Part shown: positions 1-10,629 of the stretch, piece by piece
Layout: the number at the start of each line of letters is the position of its first letter
Position numbering within the stretch: the stretch's first letter is position 1
Notes under the pieces: generated by a model
The model's input: the letters and a program-made list of their open reading frames with translations, nothing else
Told to the model about the DNA's origin: nothing
Databases searched by the model: none
Source of the DNA: Opitutaceae bacterium
GTDB lineage: Bacteria > Verrucomicrobiota > Verrucomicrobiia > Opitutales > Opitutaceae
Assembly: GCA_018402455.1 (NCBI GenBank)
Contig: JAGYIG010000015.1
Span: 1 to 64,000, forward strand
Reading direction: 5' to 3'
DNA length: 64,000 bases
Translations under genes and position numbers: made by a program

Positions 1-26
1 TAACTTTGCTCTTCCGCGGGTCAGGA

Positions 27-2714
27 TCAGGAGGCGGACGCGGGGATTGCGACGGTGAACCCGTAGTGTCCGGAGGAGAGGAGAAAGGTCACGGCTTCGG
101 TGGATGCGGCGATTTCGGAGACTTGGCGAATATCGGGCAGGGGCTTCGCCTCGCTGGTGATTTTGGTGCTATCGGTGGCCGGCAGCGTCACGTGGGCGTG
201 GGTGTTGGGGGGGACGATTATGTCGATTTCGAATCCGCCCTCGTCGGCTCGCCAATGACTGGCGGCCAGCCCGTAGGGCGTTTCCACGCTGGCGCGGGCA
301 TGGGTCAGCCCTCCGCCGGGTTGCGGCGCGATGGCGAATTCCTTCCAGCCGGGATGTTCCGGCAAGGGGCACAACCCGGCGATGGTGTCGTAGAACCAAC
401 CCACCACGGATCCGTAGGCGTAGTGGTTGAAGGAATTCATGCCGGCCGAATTGAAGCCGCCTTCGGGCGTCCAGCTGTCCCAGCGTTCCCAGATGGTGGT
501 GGCCCCGTTTTTCACGCTGAAGAGCCAGCCCGGGTAGGTTACCTGTTGGAGCACCGTGTAGGCCAGGTCACTGCGGCCAATGGCGGTCAACGTGGGCACC
601 AACAGGGGAGTGCCGAGGAAGCCCGTGGCCAGGTGGTTGTCTTTTTCCGCTACCGCGCGTTGGAGGTGTTGTTCCATCCGGGGGCGCAATTCGGCGGTCA
701 CCAAGTCGAACGCCAAGGCCAGCAGGTAAGCGGTTTGTTCATCGCTGGTGATGCGACCATCCGCCGCCACAAACTCGCGGTTAAAGGCGGCTTTGACGCG
801 GGCGTGGAGCTCCCGATAACGCTGGGCGATCTCCGCCTCGCCCAGGACTTCCGCGGTGCGGGCGGTAAGCAGGGTGGATTGGGCGAAAAAAGCTGTGGCG
901 ATCAGGACGTAGGGCGTCGGGGCTTCGCGGGGGGCATGGCCCGGTGCCAGCCAATCACCCCAGCGGCGTTTACTGATCCGGATCCCGGCCGGCGCGGAGG
1001 CCTCCTGCAGGTCCACCCATCGGCACATGGCGTTGAAGTTGTCCTCCAAGATCCGGCGATCACCGGTGTGGACCCATGTGACCCAAGGCACGATCACGCC
1101 GGCATCCGCCCAACCGGCGGCGCCATAATCGATGCCGGTATCGGGAGCGACGTCCGGAAAGCCACCGTCCTTGAACCCATCGCGCACCGCGGCCATCCAC
1201 TGGCGGTAAAACCCGCCGCTTTTTAAGTTGAAGTGCGCCGTGTGGGCGAAGACCTGGGCGTCACCCGTCCAGCCGAGCCGCTCGTTGCGTTGGGGGCAAT
1301 CGGTGGGAAGTTCGAGGAAGTTGCCTTTCTGCCCCCACCGGGTGTTGGCGTAGAGTTGATTGAGCAGTGGATCGGAGCATTCGAAATCTCCGATGCGTTC
1401 GAGGTCGCTGTGCACCACCACGCCGGTCACGGCATCCTCGCGGGGCCGCTCGATGCCGGTGAGCTCGACATAGCGGAAACCGAAAAAGCTGAAGGAGGGC
1501 TCCCAGGTTTCCACGTCGCGGCCGGCTGCAACGTAGCGCCCGGTGGCTTGGGCGGTGCGCAGGTTGGCGGTGTGGAGGCGGCCGTCGGCTTCAAGCATCT
1601 CGGCGTGGCGAATGCGAATCTCCTGGCCGGCTGCGGCCTGCACTTTGAGCCGCACCCAACCCACCATGTTTTGACCGAGGTCGTAGATGAAGACCCCGGG
1701 CTCTATCTCGGTCACGCTCTGAGGAGTAAGCTCTTCGATGCGGCGCACCGGCGGGGAAAGCCGGGCTGCGATGGGCACGGTGACCGGCGGCAGGATGGCG
1801 ACACTCTGCCACGAGCCGGTGGCATGGCCGGGCTTCGCCCAAGTGGGCATTTCGCGTCGGGCGTCGTGGGTTTCGCCGAAGTAGATGCCTTGGGCGCGAA
1901 TCGGACCCTCGCTCCATTGCCAGGACGAGTCCGTGGCAATCGTGAGGGTTTGGTGGTCCACCGTGGTGATCTCGATCCAGCCGGAGACGCTGGCTATTTC
2001 GCCATACTGATGGTCCTGCATCAGCGAGCCGGAATACCATCCATCACCCAGGACGATACCGCAGGTGTTGTCGCCGGCCTGAAGCTGGTCGGTCACATCG
2101 TAGCTCACGTAGAAGTTGCGCTTTCGATAGTCCGGCCAACCGGGCAGAAAATAGTCCTCACTCACGCGCGAACCGTTGAGCCACGGCTCAGCCAAACCGA
2201 AGGCGGAGAGGTAGAGGCGCGCGCGAACCGGCGCGGCGGGCAGTGCGAAGTCCTTGCGCAGGTAGCGGGCGGGCGGAGCCTCGCGCTTGGCGACCGGTCG
2301 GTTGTCGCTGATCCATTCGGCCCGCCATGGCCCGCCGAGCAGACTGGTCTCGAATTCAGCAGGCTCACTCCAACCGCTGTCGCGGCCGAGGCGGTCCCAG
2401 ACGCGGACTTTCCAGGCGTAGCGGGTTTGCGGAGCAGCGGAAAAACCGGGCAGAGACACCCACTGGGATTGACTGGAGTGGACGGGTGACCCTTCCCAAG
2501 CCGAGCCGGTGGGTTGGCCGAAGGCATCCCGGGCGGTGACGTGGAGTTGGTAGGTGGTCTGGACGACACCACGCTCGTCGGACTCGAGTCGCCAGGAGAA
2601 CCGGGGATCGGGCGTGTCGACCCGTTGGGGCGCATCCGTGTCTTCGACGCGGAGTTGAGTCGCTCGCAGACCGACGGGCGGGGGGGCCGAGGAGGGAAGG
2701 GAGGAAAGCGTCAT
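27..2714 (-). CDS. GH78 alpha-L-rhamnosidase
   Basis: This 895-residue protein matches the full-length glycoside hydrolase family 78 layout. An N-terminal beta-sandwich region covers about residues 15-125. A rhamnosidase N domain follows with a carbohydrate-binding look (about 150-310, containing WLNG and GDGWYSG), then a concanavalin-like domain (about 320-435), an (alpha/alpha)6 catalytic barrel (about 440-780) and a C-terminal beta domain. Family catalytic-region signatures are visible: DCPQRNERLGWTGD at 472-485, GWADAG at 534-539 and TIWERWDSW at 740-748, where E743 fits the general base. Family enzymes release terminal alpha-L-rhamnose from plant or bacterial polysaccharides and glycosides. 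I see no clear signal peptide, so a cytoplasmic location acting on imported oligosaccharides is plausible. It is transcribed away from the DinB-like gene. Long open frames on the opposite strand are codon-bias shadows. The substrate cannot be told from sequence. Confidence 0.93.
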   Translation of the reverse strand: MTLSSLPSSAPPPVGLRATQLRVEDTDAPQRVDTPDPRFSWRLESDERGVVQTTYQLHVTARDAFGQPTGSAWEGSPVHSSQSQWVSLPGFSAAPQTRYAWKVRVWDRLGRDSGWSEPAEFETSLLGGPWRAEWISDNRPVAKREAPPARYLRKDFALPAAPVRARLYLSAFGLAEPWLNGSRVSEDYFLPGWPDYRKRNFYVSYDVTDQLQAGDNTCGIVLGDGWYSGSLMQDHQYGEIASVSGWIEITTVDHQTLTIATDSSWQWSEGPIRAQGIYFGETHDARREMPTWAKPGHATGSWQSVAILPPVTVPIAARLSPPVRRIEELTPQSVTEIEPGVFIYDLGQNMVGWVRLKVQAAAGQEIRIRHAEMLEADGRLHTANLRTAQATGRYVAAGRDVETWEPSFSFFGFRYVELTGIERPREDAVTGVVVHSDLERIGDFECSDPLLNQLYANTRWGQKGNFLELPTDCPQRNERLGWTGDAQVFAHTAHFNLKSGGFYRQWMAAVRDGFKDGGFPDVAPDTGIDYGAAGWADAGVIVPWVTWVHTGDRRILEDNFNAMCRWVDLQEASAPAGIRISKRRWGDWLAPGHAPREAPTPYVLIATAFFAQSTLLTARTAEVLGEAEIAQRYRELHARVKAAFNREFVAADGRITSDEQTAYLLALAFDLVTAELRPRMEQHLQRAVAEKDNHLATGFLGTPLLVPTLTAIGRSDLAYTVLQQVTYPGWLFSVKNGATTIWERWDSWTPEGGFNSAGMNSFNHYAYGSVVGWFYDTIAGLCPLPEHPGWKEFAIAPQPGGGLTHARASVETPYGLAASHWRADEGGFEIDIIVPPNTHAHVTLPATDSTKITSEAKPLPDIRQVSEIAASTEAVTFLLSSGHYGFTVAIPASAS

Positions 2715-2993
2715 GGCCTTGAATCCGATCTGAGGAAGGGGAGGAGGACGAGAACCGGCAGAGGGTCAGCTTCAGCCTGCGTCATGGTCGGAAGAGCGCC
2801 GAGCCCGAAAGAGGAATCCGCCCGCGGGACGATCCGGACGGGCCCGTTCGAAGGGACGCTCGGGGTTCATCGTTGCCGATCGCGGGGAATTTACGGGCGA
2901 CATCTTGATCCCACTCCGGGTTGACCGATTTTCGCAATGTCGATCCACTTTCCCGTTTTCCTCCAACCCCTTCCCTCGTCCCCTCCCTCTCCG

Positions 2994-3536
2994 ATGAAAT
3001 TCCTCTCTTCAACTCTTTTGGCCGTGGGCACGCTTGTCCTTCCCTTCACGGTTTTGGCGGACCCCTCGGCCAGCCGCGAAGTGCCGATGACGAATCAGCT
3101 CATCGTGATGAGTCTGGGCGCGGCGGAGGACAAAATGCTGCAGTTGGCGGAAGCCATTCCCGCCGACGCCTACGGTTACACTCCGATGGAGGGGGTGGCC
3201 AACGTGGGGGAGGTGCTCAAACACCTCGCCGGCGCCAACTACTACATCAGCAGTATGCTGGGCCGACCGATCCCCACCGGCATCACTCCACGCGAACTCG
3301 GGGAAGGGGCCGACAAGGCCACCCTGATTGAGATTTATCGAGCGTCGGTCACGCATGCCAAGCAGGCCTTGGAACAGGTCAGCGCAGAGGCGATGGCTGA
3401 AGAAATCGAGTTTTTTGGGATGACCGCACCCCGGGGTCGGCTTGCGTTGATGGTGGCTGATCACCAACACGAGCACCTCGGCCAGTTGATCGCCTACGCC
3501 CGGGCGAATCACATCGTGCCACCCTGGAGCCATTAG
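2994..3536 (+). CDS. Secreted DinB-like protein
   Basis: The frame opens upstream at 2937, but I place the start at the internal ATG at 2994. From there the product begins with a textbook signal peptide (MKFLSSTLLAVGTLVLPF, then TVLADPS), giving about 180 residues. The mature part looks like the DinB/YfiT four-helix superfamily: a histidine in VGEVLKHLAGANYY and a second cluster in ADHQHEHLGQL near the C-terminus fit the three-histidine metal site of these proteins. DinB-fold proteins are metal-binding, often thiol-dependent transferases or stress-induced proteins of unknown reaction. Export to the periplasm is a common twist in Verrucomicrobiota and Acidobacteria. The gene stands alone, convergent with the RNase E/G gene and separated from it by a strong palindrome. 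Substrate and role are not known. Confidence 0.8.
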   Translation: MKFLSSTLLAVGTLVLPFTVLADPSASREVPMTNQLIVMSLGAAEDKMLQLAEAIPADAYGYTPMEGVANVGEVLKHLAGANYYISSMLGRPIPTGITPRELGEGADKATLIEIYRASVTHAKQALEQVSAEAMAEEIEFFGMTAPRGRLALMVADHQHEHLGQLIAYARANHIVPPWSH

Positions 3537-3623
3537 GCCGTTGGATCCGAGGCCAGTCAGTTAACCCTTGCTCATCGGGCTGCAGGCTCGGGCCGGCGTC
3601 GCGCCCGTCATCCAATCGGCACC

Positions 3624-3660
3624 TCCGGCCTCCGGCCTCGTGGTGAGGCCGGAGGTCGGA
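3624..3660. terminator. Bidirectional hairpin between convergent genes
   Basis: A perfect 11-bp stem (CCTCCGGCCTC at 3629-3639 pairing with 3645-3655, loop GTGGT) extends outwards by four further pairs beyond one G.T wobble. It lies between the stops of the DinB-like gene and the RNase E/G gene. There is no strong T run on either side, so the function as an intrinsic terminator is inferred from position and stem strength. Confidence 0.55.
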
Positions 3661-3699
3661 TCTCCGGAAACCTATTTTGCCCGGCGCGGCAGTATCGTC

Positions 3700-5445
<1,746 letters not shown>

Positions 5446-5544
5446 TTCGGGTGGTGTCCTTGGGTTGGACGGTGGTCCCGGTAGCGGAAGTTGCGGCGCA
5501 AGGGGAGTCGAACCGGCGTGCGATATCGAAGGAAAGGTTCAGTT

Positions 5545-6774
5545 TCACGTGAAGTCCTTTCGAAATCGATAGACGCTCTGGACGAGTCCTTGCAGCAGAC
5601 AGCAACTGAGCAGGAAGGAACCACCGTAGCTAATGAAGGGAAGTGGTATGCCCGTGATGGGCACCAGCCCGATGGTCATGGCGATGTTAACGAATACGTG
5701 AACCGAGAACAGCACGGTGACGCCGAGGGCGATCAAGGTGCCGAAGCGGTCGCGAGCGAGGCCCGCGATACGGATGCCGTTAAACAACATCAAACCAAAC
5801 AGACTGAGAACCGTGAGGCTTCCCAAAAGTCCTTTCTCCTCGGCGATGACCGAGAAGATAAAGTCGTTGTGGGCCACCGCGCGCGGCAGGTATCCGAGTT
5901 GGGCTTGGGTGCCCTCGGTCCAGCCTTTGCCCAGCAGCCCGCCGCTCCCGACCGAGATGAGGGACTGGCGTTGATTCCAGCTGATGCCCATCGGGTCGAT
6001 TTTGTCGGGATTGGTAAAAGAGATGATGCGATTGCGCTGGTAGTCCTTGAAGGGCACCCAGCTGTGCGGCTCGTATTTGCCGCGATCGCGCACATAGGAG
6101 TAGTCGTTCTCCTCCATGAACTTAATGTAGCGGGAGGCGTCCCACGCCACCGTGCCCATGACCACCATGAAGGCCGCCAGTGCGCCCACGAAAAACCGCG
6201 TCGACAAGCGGGAAACGTAGAGCATTGAGAAAACCATGGGGGGCAGAACGATAACCGACTTCAAGTCGGGTTGGAGCAGGATAAGGACCATGGGAATTCC
6301 TACGGCAAGCGCCAACTTGCCGAGCACCCCGAGAGATTGCGCCACCGTGCCGACCTTCTCCCGCATCAGAATGGTCGCGGCCACCAACAACACCGCCGCT
6401 TTGGCGGGTTCGGAGGGTTGCAGGCTGAATCCGCCCAAGCTGAGCCACCGCTGGGCGCCGTAGCGCTCCACCCCGAAGAAGAGGACGAGGAGGAGCAGCA
6501 ATATGCAACCTCCGTAAAACCAATGGATTACTCTCAGCCAAAACCGATAATCGACCAAGCTGGTGGCCACGTAGATCAGAATCCCGGCCACCAGCCACAC
6601 GATCTGCATCTTCCAAGAGCTGGCTGCGACCGAGTATTGCGCACTGTAGATGAAAGCGACGCCGATGACACTGAGGGTCGCGATCACCAAGGGGGTGCCG
6701 ATGTCCCAGCGCTCCCGCGTCGTCAGTTTGAAGACGCTGAAAACTTCGAGGGGCGTGCGGAGGTTGACGGCCAT
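5545..6774 (-). CDS. rodA: Rod shape-determining protein RodA (SEDS glycosyltransferase)
   Basis: A polytopic membrane protein of about 409 residues with the SEDS family pattern of ten or so hydrophobic helices. Family landmarks are RYGAQRWLSLGGFSLQPSEPAK, the long extracytoplasmic loop containing WNQRQSLISVGSGGLLGKGW, and the C-terminal GLVPITGIPLPFISYGGS. SEDS proteins polymerise peptidoglycan glycan strands from lipid II. The RodA subtype works with a class B PBP in the elongasome, and it is chosen over FtsW from the short N-terminus and overall similarity. I choose the ATG at 6774. The frame extends to a TTG at 6828, but those extra residues are Arg/Pro-rich and not membrane-like. It is preceded on the same strand by an O-antigen ligase-like gene and followed by RNase E/G, so a shared transcript is possible. 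Confidence 0.9.
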   Translation of the reverse strand: MAVNLRTPLEVFSVFKLTTRERWDIGTPLVIATLSVIGVAFIYSAQYSVAASSWKMQIVWLVAGILIYVATSLVDYRFWLRVIHWFYGGCILLLLLVLFFGVERYGAQRWLSLGGFSLQPSEPAKAAVLLVAATILMREKVGTVAQSLGVLGKLALAVGIPMVLILLQPDLKSVIVLPPMVFSMLYVSRLSTRFFVGALAAFMVVMGTVAWDASRYIKFMEENDYSYVRDRGKYEPHSWVPFKDYQRNRIISFTNPDKIDPMGISWNQRQSLISVGSGGLLGKGWTEGTQAQLGYLPRAVAHNDFIFSVIAEEKGLLGSLTVLSLFGLMLFNGIRIAGLARDRFGTLIALGVTVLFSVHVFVNIAMTIGLVPITGIPLPFISYGGSFLLSCCLLQGLVQSVYRFRKDFT

Positions 6775-6844
6775 GGGTTCGCGAGCGGGGCGCGGGCGGA
6801 CAGGCTCCGTCGTGCCACAACGTCTCAAGTTGCCGGCATTCTGG

Positions 6845-8299
6845 TCAGGAGATCAAGCGCGGTTCTTTACTATCGCGCTGATCCCCCTGCGAAATTGCGG
6901 CTGCAGCTCCCAGCATCACCCAAAAGACCACCGCTCCCATCGGACCCTCCAACACCACCCCGAAGCACGCTCCGGTAAACACCATCGTGGCCATTAACGC
7001 CGGGCCCAGTTGTTCCAGATTATTCCGCCGCGCCGCCCGCCACACCCAGACGACCATCTGGGCGACGATCCCGAGGAAGAGCCCCAGTCCGATGGCCCCC
7101 ATGCGCGCGAAAACGGTGATGACGATGGAGTGAGGGCTCCGGGCGTTGAAGTCTTCGGGGAACACGCCGTAGTAGACGCGCTGAAACCGCGCGGCGAGGT
7201 CGTAGCCAAACCCGAGCCCGAAGACCGGGGACGTGTCGAGGGTTTCGTTGATCACCTCGGTCCACCAGACCAGCCGGAAGCGGTTGTTGTCCCCCTTGTT
7301 GGCGGTCTCTTCCCCTTGATAATTGCCGGTGCCCAAGGGGTCGACCAAAGAGACCACCCGTTCGTAGGCCTCGATCAGCGGAGTGTCGCGCCAATCGTCC
7401 CCGCGCCACGAGGCCACCGCCACCAGGAATACGGTGGCGACCACCGCGCCCCCCGCCAGCAGGGCGGGGAAACGCCATCGCCCGGCCAGCCCGAGTGCGG
7501 CGGCTCCCACCGTCAGCGCCAGCAGGGCGGAGCGGTTGTTGGTGGCCAGCACCACCCCTACCAACAGCAGGCTGAATCCCACCGAGTGCCACCGGCCGGT
7601 TTGTTCGAATCGGATAAAGTGTAGCAACGCCCCGATGCCCGCGAAGATCCCCACCAGATCGGCCTTGTAGAATATCACCGGCACCCCGCGGAGGGTGAGC
7701 GTCGACTCCAAGACGTTGGGCCATAGCAGGGTCATGAAAAACAGGATTCCCATGATCACGCTCGCAATCCTCAGGGTGTCCATCAGCACCGACAGTTTGC
7801 CGAAATCGCGGTGCACGATGTTGGCCGCCAGAAAGAAAAACACCGCATAATAGACCATGGCAAAGTCCCTCACCGCGACGAAACCAAACAACTTGGCATC
7901 GAAAAACATCCGAGCGATTCCGAATACCACCCAAGCTACGATCAGGGCATCGATCCAGTGAATCCGCCGTCTCAGCCCGCCCCGAATCCGCTCGAGGACC
8001 TGCAGGGCCACCAGGGTCGCCAACGCGGCCTCGGCGGGCAGCAGGGGAATTGAGGGCGCTGGCATGAGCTGCGCGAATCCGCGGTTGCCGATGAAATATC
8101 CGGCCAGCAAACCTGCCAGCACGAAGCTGCCCAAGGACTCGGCCTTGAGCCGATAGAGGGTGAACAGGACCACCCCGGCTCCCAGCAGGCCGGGCAGCAG
8201 CCAACCCCCTTGAGCGATCTGCACTCCGAGCACCACGGCGAGCACGACCGCGCCGCTGATCCATAATCGTTCTCGCCATGCCGGAGTCAGGGAATTCAT
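6845..8299 (-). CDS. O-antigen ligase/polymerase-like membrane protein
   Basis: A 484-residue, almost wholly hydrophobic protein with roughly 11-12 predicted membrane spans. A large soluble loop lies towards the C-terminal half (about residues 300-385, with NKGDNNRFRLVWWTEVINETLDTSPVFGLGFGYDL). This arrangement is that of the Wzy_C/WaaL superfamily, whose members ligate O-antigen to lipid A core or polymerise undecaprenyl-linked repeat units on the periplasmic face. The motif following the loop (ARSPHSIVITVFARMGAIGLGLFL) includes the conserved histidine region of these enzymes. It adjoins the glycosyltransferase and flippase block, which supports a surface-polysaccharide role. It is divergent from the GT2 gene at 8426, with a C10 tract between them. 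Ligase and polymerase cannot be separated from sequence alone. Confidence 0.82.
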   Translation of the reverse strand: MNSLTPAWRERLWISGAVVLAVVLGVQIAQGGWLLPGLLGAGVVLFTLYRLKAESLGSFVLAGLLAGYFIGNRGFAQLMPAPSIPLLPAEAALATLVALQVLERIRGGLRRRIHWIDALIVAWVVFGIARMFFDAKLFGFVAVRDFAMVYYAVFFFLAANIVHRDFGKLSVLMDTLRIASVIMGILFFMTLLWPNVLESTLTLRGVPVIFYKADLVGIFAGIGALLHFIRFEQTGRWHSVGFSLLLVGVVLATNNRSALLALTVGAAALGLAGRWRFPALLAGGAVVATVFLVAVASWRGDDWRDTPLIEAYERVVSLVDPLGTGNYQGEETANKGDNNRFRLVWWTEVINETLDTSPVFGLGFGYDLAARFQRVYYGVFPEDFNARSPHSIVITVFARMGAIGLGLFLGIVAQMVVWVWRAARRNNLEQLGPALMATMVFTGACFGVVLEGPMGAVVFWVMLGAAAAISQGDQRDSKEPRLIS

Positions 8300-8350
8300 G
8301 CGCCAGCCGGATTCAGCCGCAGGCCTTGGCGGGGTGCAATCTCAGGTTGT

Positions 8351-8360
8351 CCCCCCCCCC
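8351..8360. repeat. C10 homopolymer in a divergent promoter region
   Basis: Ten consecutive cytosines followed by GGGAGGGG lie between the divergent starts at 8299 (minus) and 8426 (plus). Tracts of this length are slippage-prone and, in promoters of surface-glycan genes, can tune expression. No promoter elements were recognised around it. Confidence 0.7.
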
Positions 8361-8425
8361 GGGAGGGGCCGACGGGAAGGGCATTGCCTCCCGCCCGCCG
8401 TCGTGGTGGTTTCACCCGATATCCC

Positions 8426-9313
8426 ATGACCATGGTCAGCGTCATCCTTCCCACCTGCGATCGACCCGACATGGTGCCCCGGGCCCTACGCAGTGTGTTG
8501 AGTCAGAAGGGAATCGAACTGGAGGTCCTGTTGGTGGACAGCAATCGCACCACCGGTCCGGTGCGGGAGAATCCGGCGCTGGCGGACCTACTCGCGGATG
8601 CCCGGTTGAAGGTGCTCGTGCCGGAACCGCGTCCGACTAACGCCTCGGAGGCCCGCAACGCGGGGTTGGATGCTGCGCGCGGGGGTTGGATCAGCTATCT
8701 GGACGACGACGACGTTTATCTGCCGGGGAAACTGGCCCGGCAATTGGCGCGGGCCGAGCAGGATGGGGCGGACTTGGTCATTTGTGGTTATGAAGTCGTG
8801 ATGCCGCAGCGCCGACGGGTGCGGCAGTGTCAACAATCCGTCTACCGGGGGGATGCGTGTTTGGTGGGGGCGGACTACCCGACCCCGGTGATGTTTCACC
8901 GGGCGGATGCCCAAGTGCGCTTTGACCCGACCGCGATTGCGGCGCAGGACCATCTGTTCGCCATCGCGTTTCTGGCCCGCCGACCGGAACGGTGGGTGGC
9001 TTGTGTGCCGGAAAAACTGCTGGTCATGTATACCCACGACGGTCCCCGCGTGAATTCCGGGAATCGGTTGGCGGTTTGGCAGGAATACCGGGTTTGTCTT
9101 CAGCGCCATGGGCACCTTTTTTCGCGGGAAGCCCGACGCGCTTTCCTCGCGATTGGTTTGTTGGCGAGGGCACAGGCTTTGGAGGTGGGTTGGGCCGAAT
9201 ACCTCCGCTGCCTGCGGCGCATCGTGGCCACGCAGGGGTGGGGGAATTGGCGCTTGCTGGTCAATGCGCTGGCCCGACGGTCCCCCCGGCTCAGCCGTTG
9301 GGTGGTCACCTAG
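8426..9313 (+). CDS. Family 2 glycosyltransferase
   Basis: A 295-residue GT-A fold enzyme. The N-terminus begins with the GT2 nucleotide-binding strand (VSVILPTCDRPDMVPRAL), and the metal-binding acidic motif is seen as ISYLDDDDVYLPGKL. I take the start as the ATG at 8426, two codons before another in-frame ATG. The longer frame from 8384 adds an arginine-rich stretch with no family similarity. GT2 enzymes transfer sugars from nucleotide donors to growing glycans on the cytoplasmic face. No membrane segment is visible. It overlaps tail to tail by four bases with the flippase gene on the opposite strand. The gene belongs to the polysaccharide block. Donor and acceptor are unknown. Confidence 0.87.
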   Translation: MTMVSVILPTCDRPDMVPRALRSVLSQKGIELEVLLVDSNRTTGPVRENPALADLLADARLKVLVPEPRPTNASEARNAGLDAARGGWISYLDDDDVYLPGKLARQLARAEQDGADLVICGYEVVMPQRRRVRQCQQSVYRGDACLVGADYPTPVMFHRADAQVRFDPTAIAAQDHLFAIAFLARRPERWVACVPEKLLVMYTHDGPRVNSGNRLAVWQEYRVCLQRHGHLFSREARRAFLAIGLLARAQALEVGWAEYLRCLRRIVATQGWGNWRLLVNALARRSPRLSRWVVT

Positions 9314-10605
9314 GCCGCTCGAGCGAGGGCTCGCCGGGCCAACCATCGGGTCAGCGTCCAGACCACGATCGGGCTGGCCGTCAACCAGAGTTTGAGGGCA
9401 TCGATGCTGACACTCGCCGCCACCAGTCCCCCGCCGATCAACACGGCGCTTGAGACCAGTTCGGGGGGCGCCGTCTCGCGCTCCCGCTTCGCCGCCAGTA
9501 GCAACAGGTTAAAGAAGTGCATCGTGTTGAGCGCGATCGCGAAACAACCGGCGGGCAACAGCCAGCGAAAGGCCGCCGTGTAGCGGGGATCAATCAGCCA
9601 GCCCAAGAGGGAGGGGGCGATTTGGATGATGACCACCAATGTGCCCGCGGCCACGAGGTTGTAAGCCAATGCGCTCCGGTCGGTGTGCCGGGAGAGCCGT
9701 TCGCGATCGCCGCCAGCGGTGTCCCCCATCGCGAATAATCCCGGTCGAAAATACTGCACCCAGGCATTGCTGATCATGGTCACCGCGACGACGGCCATGC
9801 TGCTGGCCAGGGTGAAAAATCCCGCCTCCTCCTCACCAAAGAACCCGGCCACAATCCAGCGGTTGACGCCGGTGAGAGCCCAAGTGGACAGGGCCAGAAC
9901 GATGAACAGCGAGCCTTGGTAGACCGGTGGAACCGGCGGGGCGCTGTTGCCGCTTTGCCCCCATCTCAGGTAGTGCCGCATCAGCCCCAACCCCAGAACG
10001 GCCGTGGCCAAGGCGTGGAGGCCGAATCCCCACCACAGCGTTGCCGCCACCCCACCGCTGACCGCGAACCAAAGGGGCGGCACCAGAGTGCGGGTGACCG
10101 AGCCGAAGCCACTGACCCAGAAATCCCGCCAGTGGGCCCGCTCGGCCTGCAAGGCGGAGTGGACCAGCGACAACAGGGCGAGGCTGGCGGTCGCCAAAAA
10201 CAGGGCGCCGGCCACCGTCGCGAATTGCCCCGGTAGCAGCGGCCGCAGCAAAGCGGCTCCAGCCCCCGCCCCAGCGATCAACCACGGTAGCCTGCGGGCC
10301 CAGATTTTTGAAACCAAGCGCATCATCCCGGGGCGGTCGGGGGTGCTCGCCCAGTAGCGCACCAAGTATTTTGCGATCCCCGCATGCACGACCCACGCGC
10401 CGATGGGAGCAAAGGTCAGAAACACGCCGTAGATTCCGAGCATGGCAGGCGGGAGCAGATGGGAGTTCAGCCGCAAGCCAATGATCCCGCAGGCCAAGCC
10501 CACCGCTTGAGCGGCAAGGATGGGGAGCAGGCGCAACGGAGTCGCAGAACGGGAGGCGGACACGTGGTTCGGAAAGGGCGGGTTGCAGCGGTGGCTTGAA
10601 GGCAT
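9310..10605 (-). CDS. Polysaccharide flippase-like membrane protein (MATE/MOP type)
   Basis: A polytopic protein of about 431 residues with some 12 hydrophobic segments, opening LLPILAAQAVGLACGIIGLRL. This is typical of the polysaccharide transporter (Wzx/PST) branch of the MOP flippase superfamily, which moves undecaprenyl-linked oligosaccharides across the inner membrane. I place the start at the ATG at 10605. The frame is open up to 11085, but that extension reads as His/Pro/Arg-rich antisense of the next gene and overlaps its coding region completely. It is divergent from the GT4 gene starting at 10630, leaving only 24 nt between starts, so promoters must lie inside the neighbouring gene or be very compact. 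The context supports a glycan-export role. A teichoic-acid or O-unit flippase cannot be distinguished. Confidence 0.8.
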   Translation of the reverse strand: MPSSHRCNPPFPNHVSASRSATPLRLLPILAAQAVGLACGIIGLRLNSHLLPPAMLGIYGVFLTFAPIGAWVVHAGIAKYLVRYWASTPDRPGMMRLVSKIWARRLPWLIAGAGAGAALLRPLLPGQFATVAGALFLATASLALLSLVHSALQAERAHWRDFWVSGFGSVTRTLVPPLWFAVSGGVAATLWWGFGLHALATAVLGLGLMRHYLRWGQSGNSAPPVPPVYQGSLFIVLALSTWALTGVNRWIVAGFFGEEEAGFFTLASSMAVVAVTMISNAWVQYFRPGLFAMGDTAGGDRERLSRHTDRSALAYNLVAAGTLVVIIQIAPSLLGWLIDPRYTAAFRWLLPAGCFAIALNTMHFFNLLLLAAKRERETAPPELVSSAVLIGGGLVAASVSIDALKLWLTASPIVVWTLTRWLARRALARAA

Positions 10606-10629
10606 CGCCAAAAAGGCGAACGATGCAGC

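Noticed and set aside
6-2489. Two plus-strand open frames of about 400 residues each over the rhamnosidase gene
   Set aside because: Gly/Val/Arg-rich, no family features, exact antisense of a well-supported GH78 gene; a GC-rich codon shadow.
5486-5520. GGGGAGTCGAACC-like sequence suggesting a tRNA T-arm
   Set aside because: The flanking bases do not form the T stem and no acceptor or anticodon arms can be drawn.
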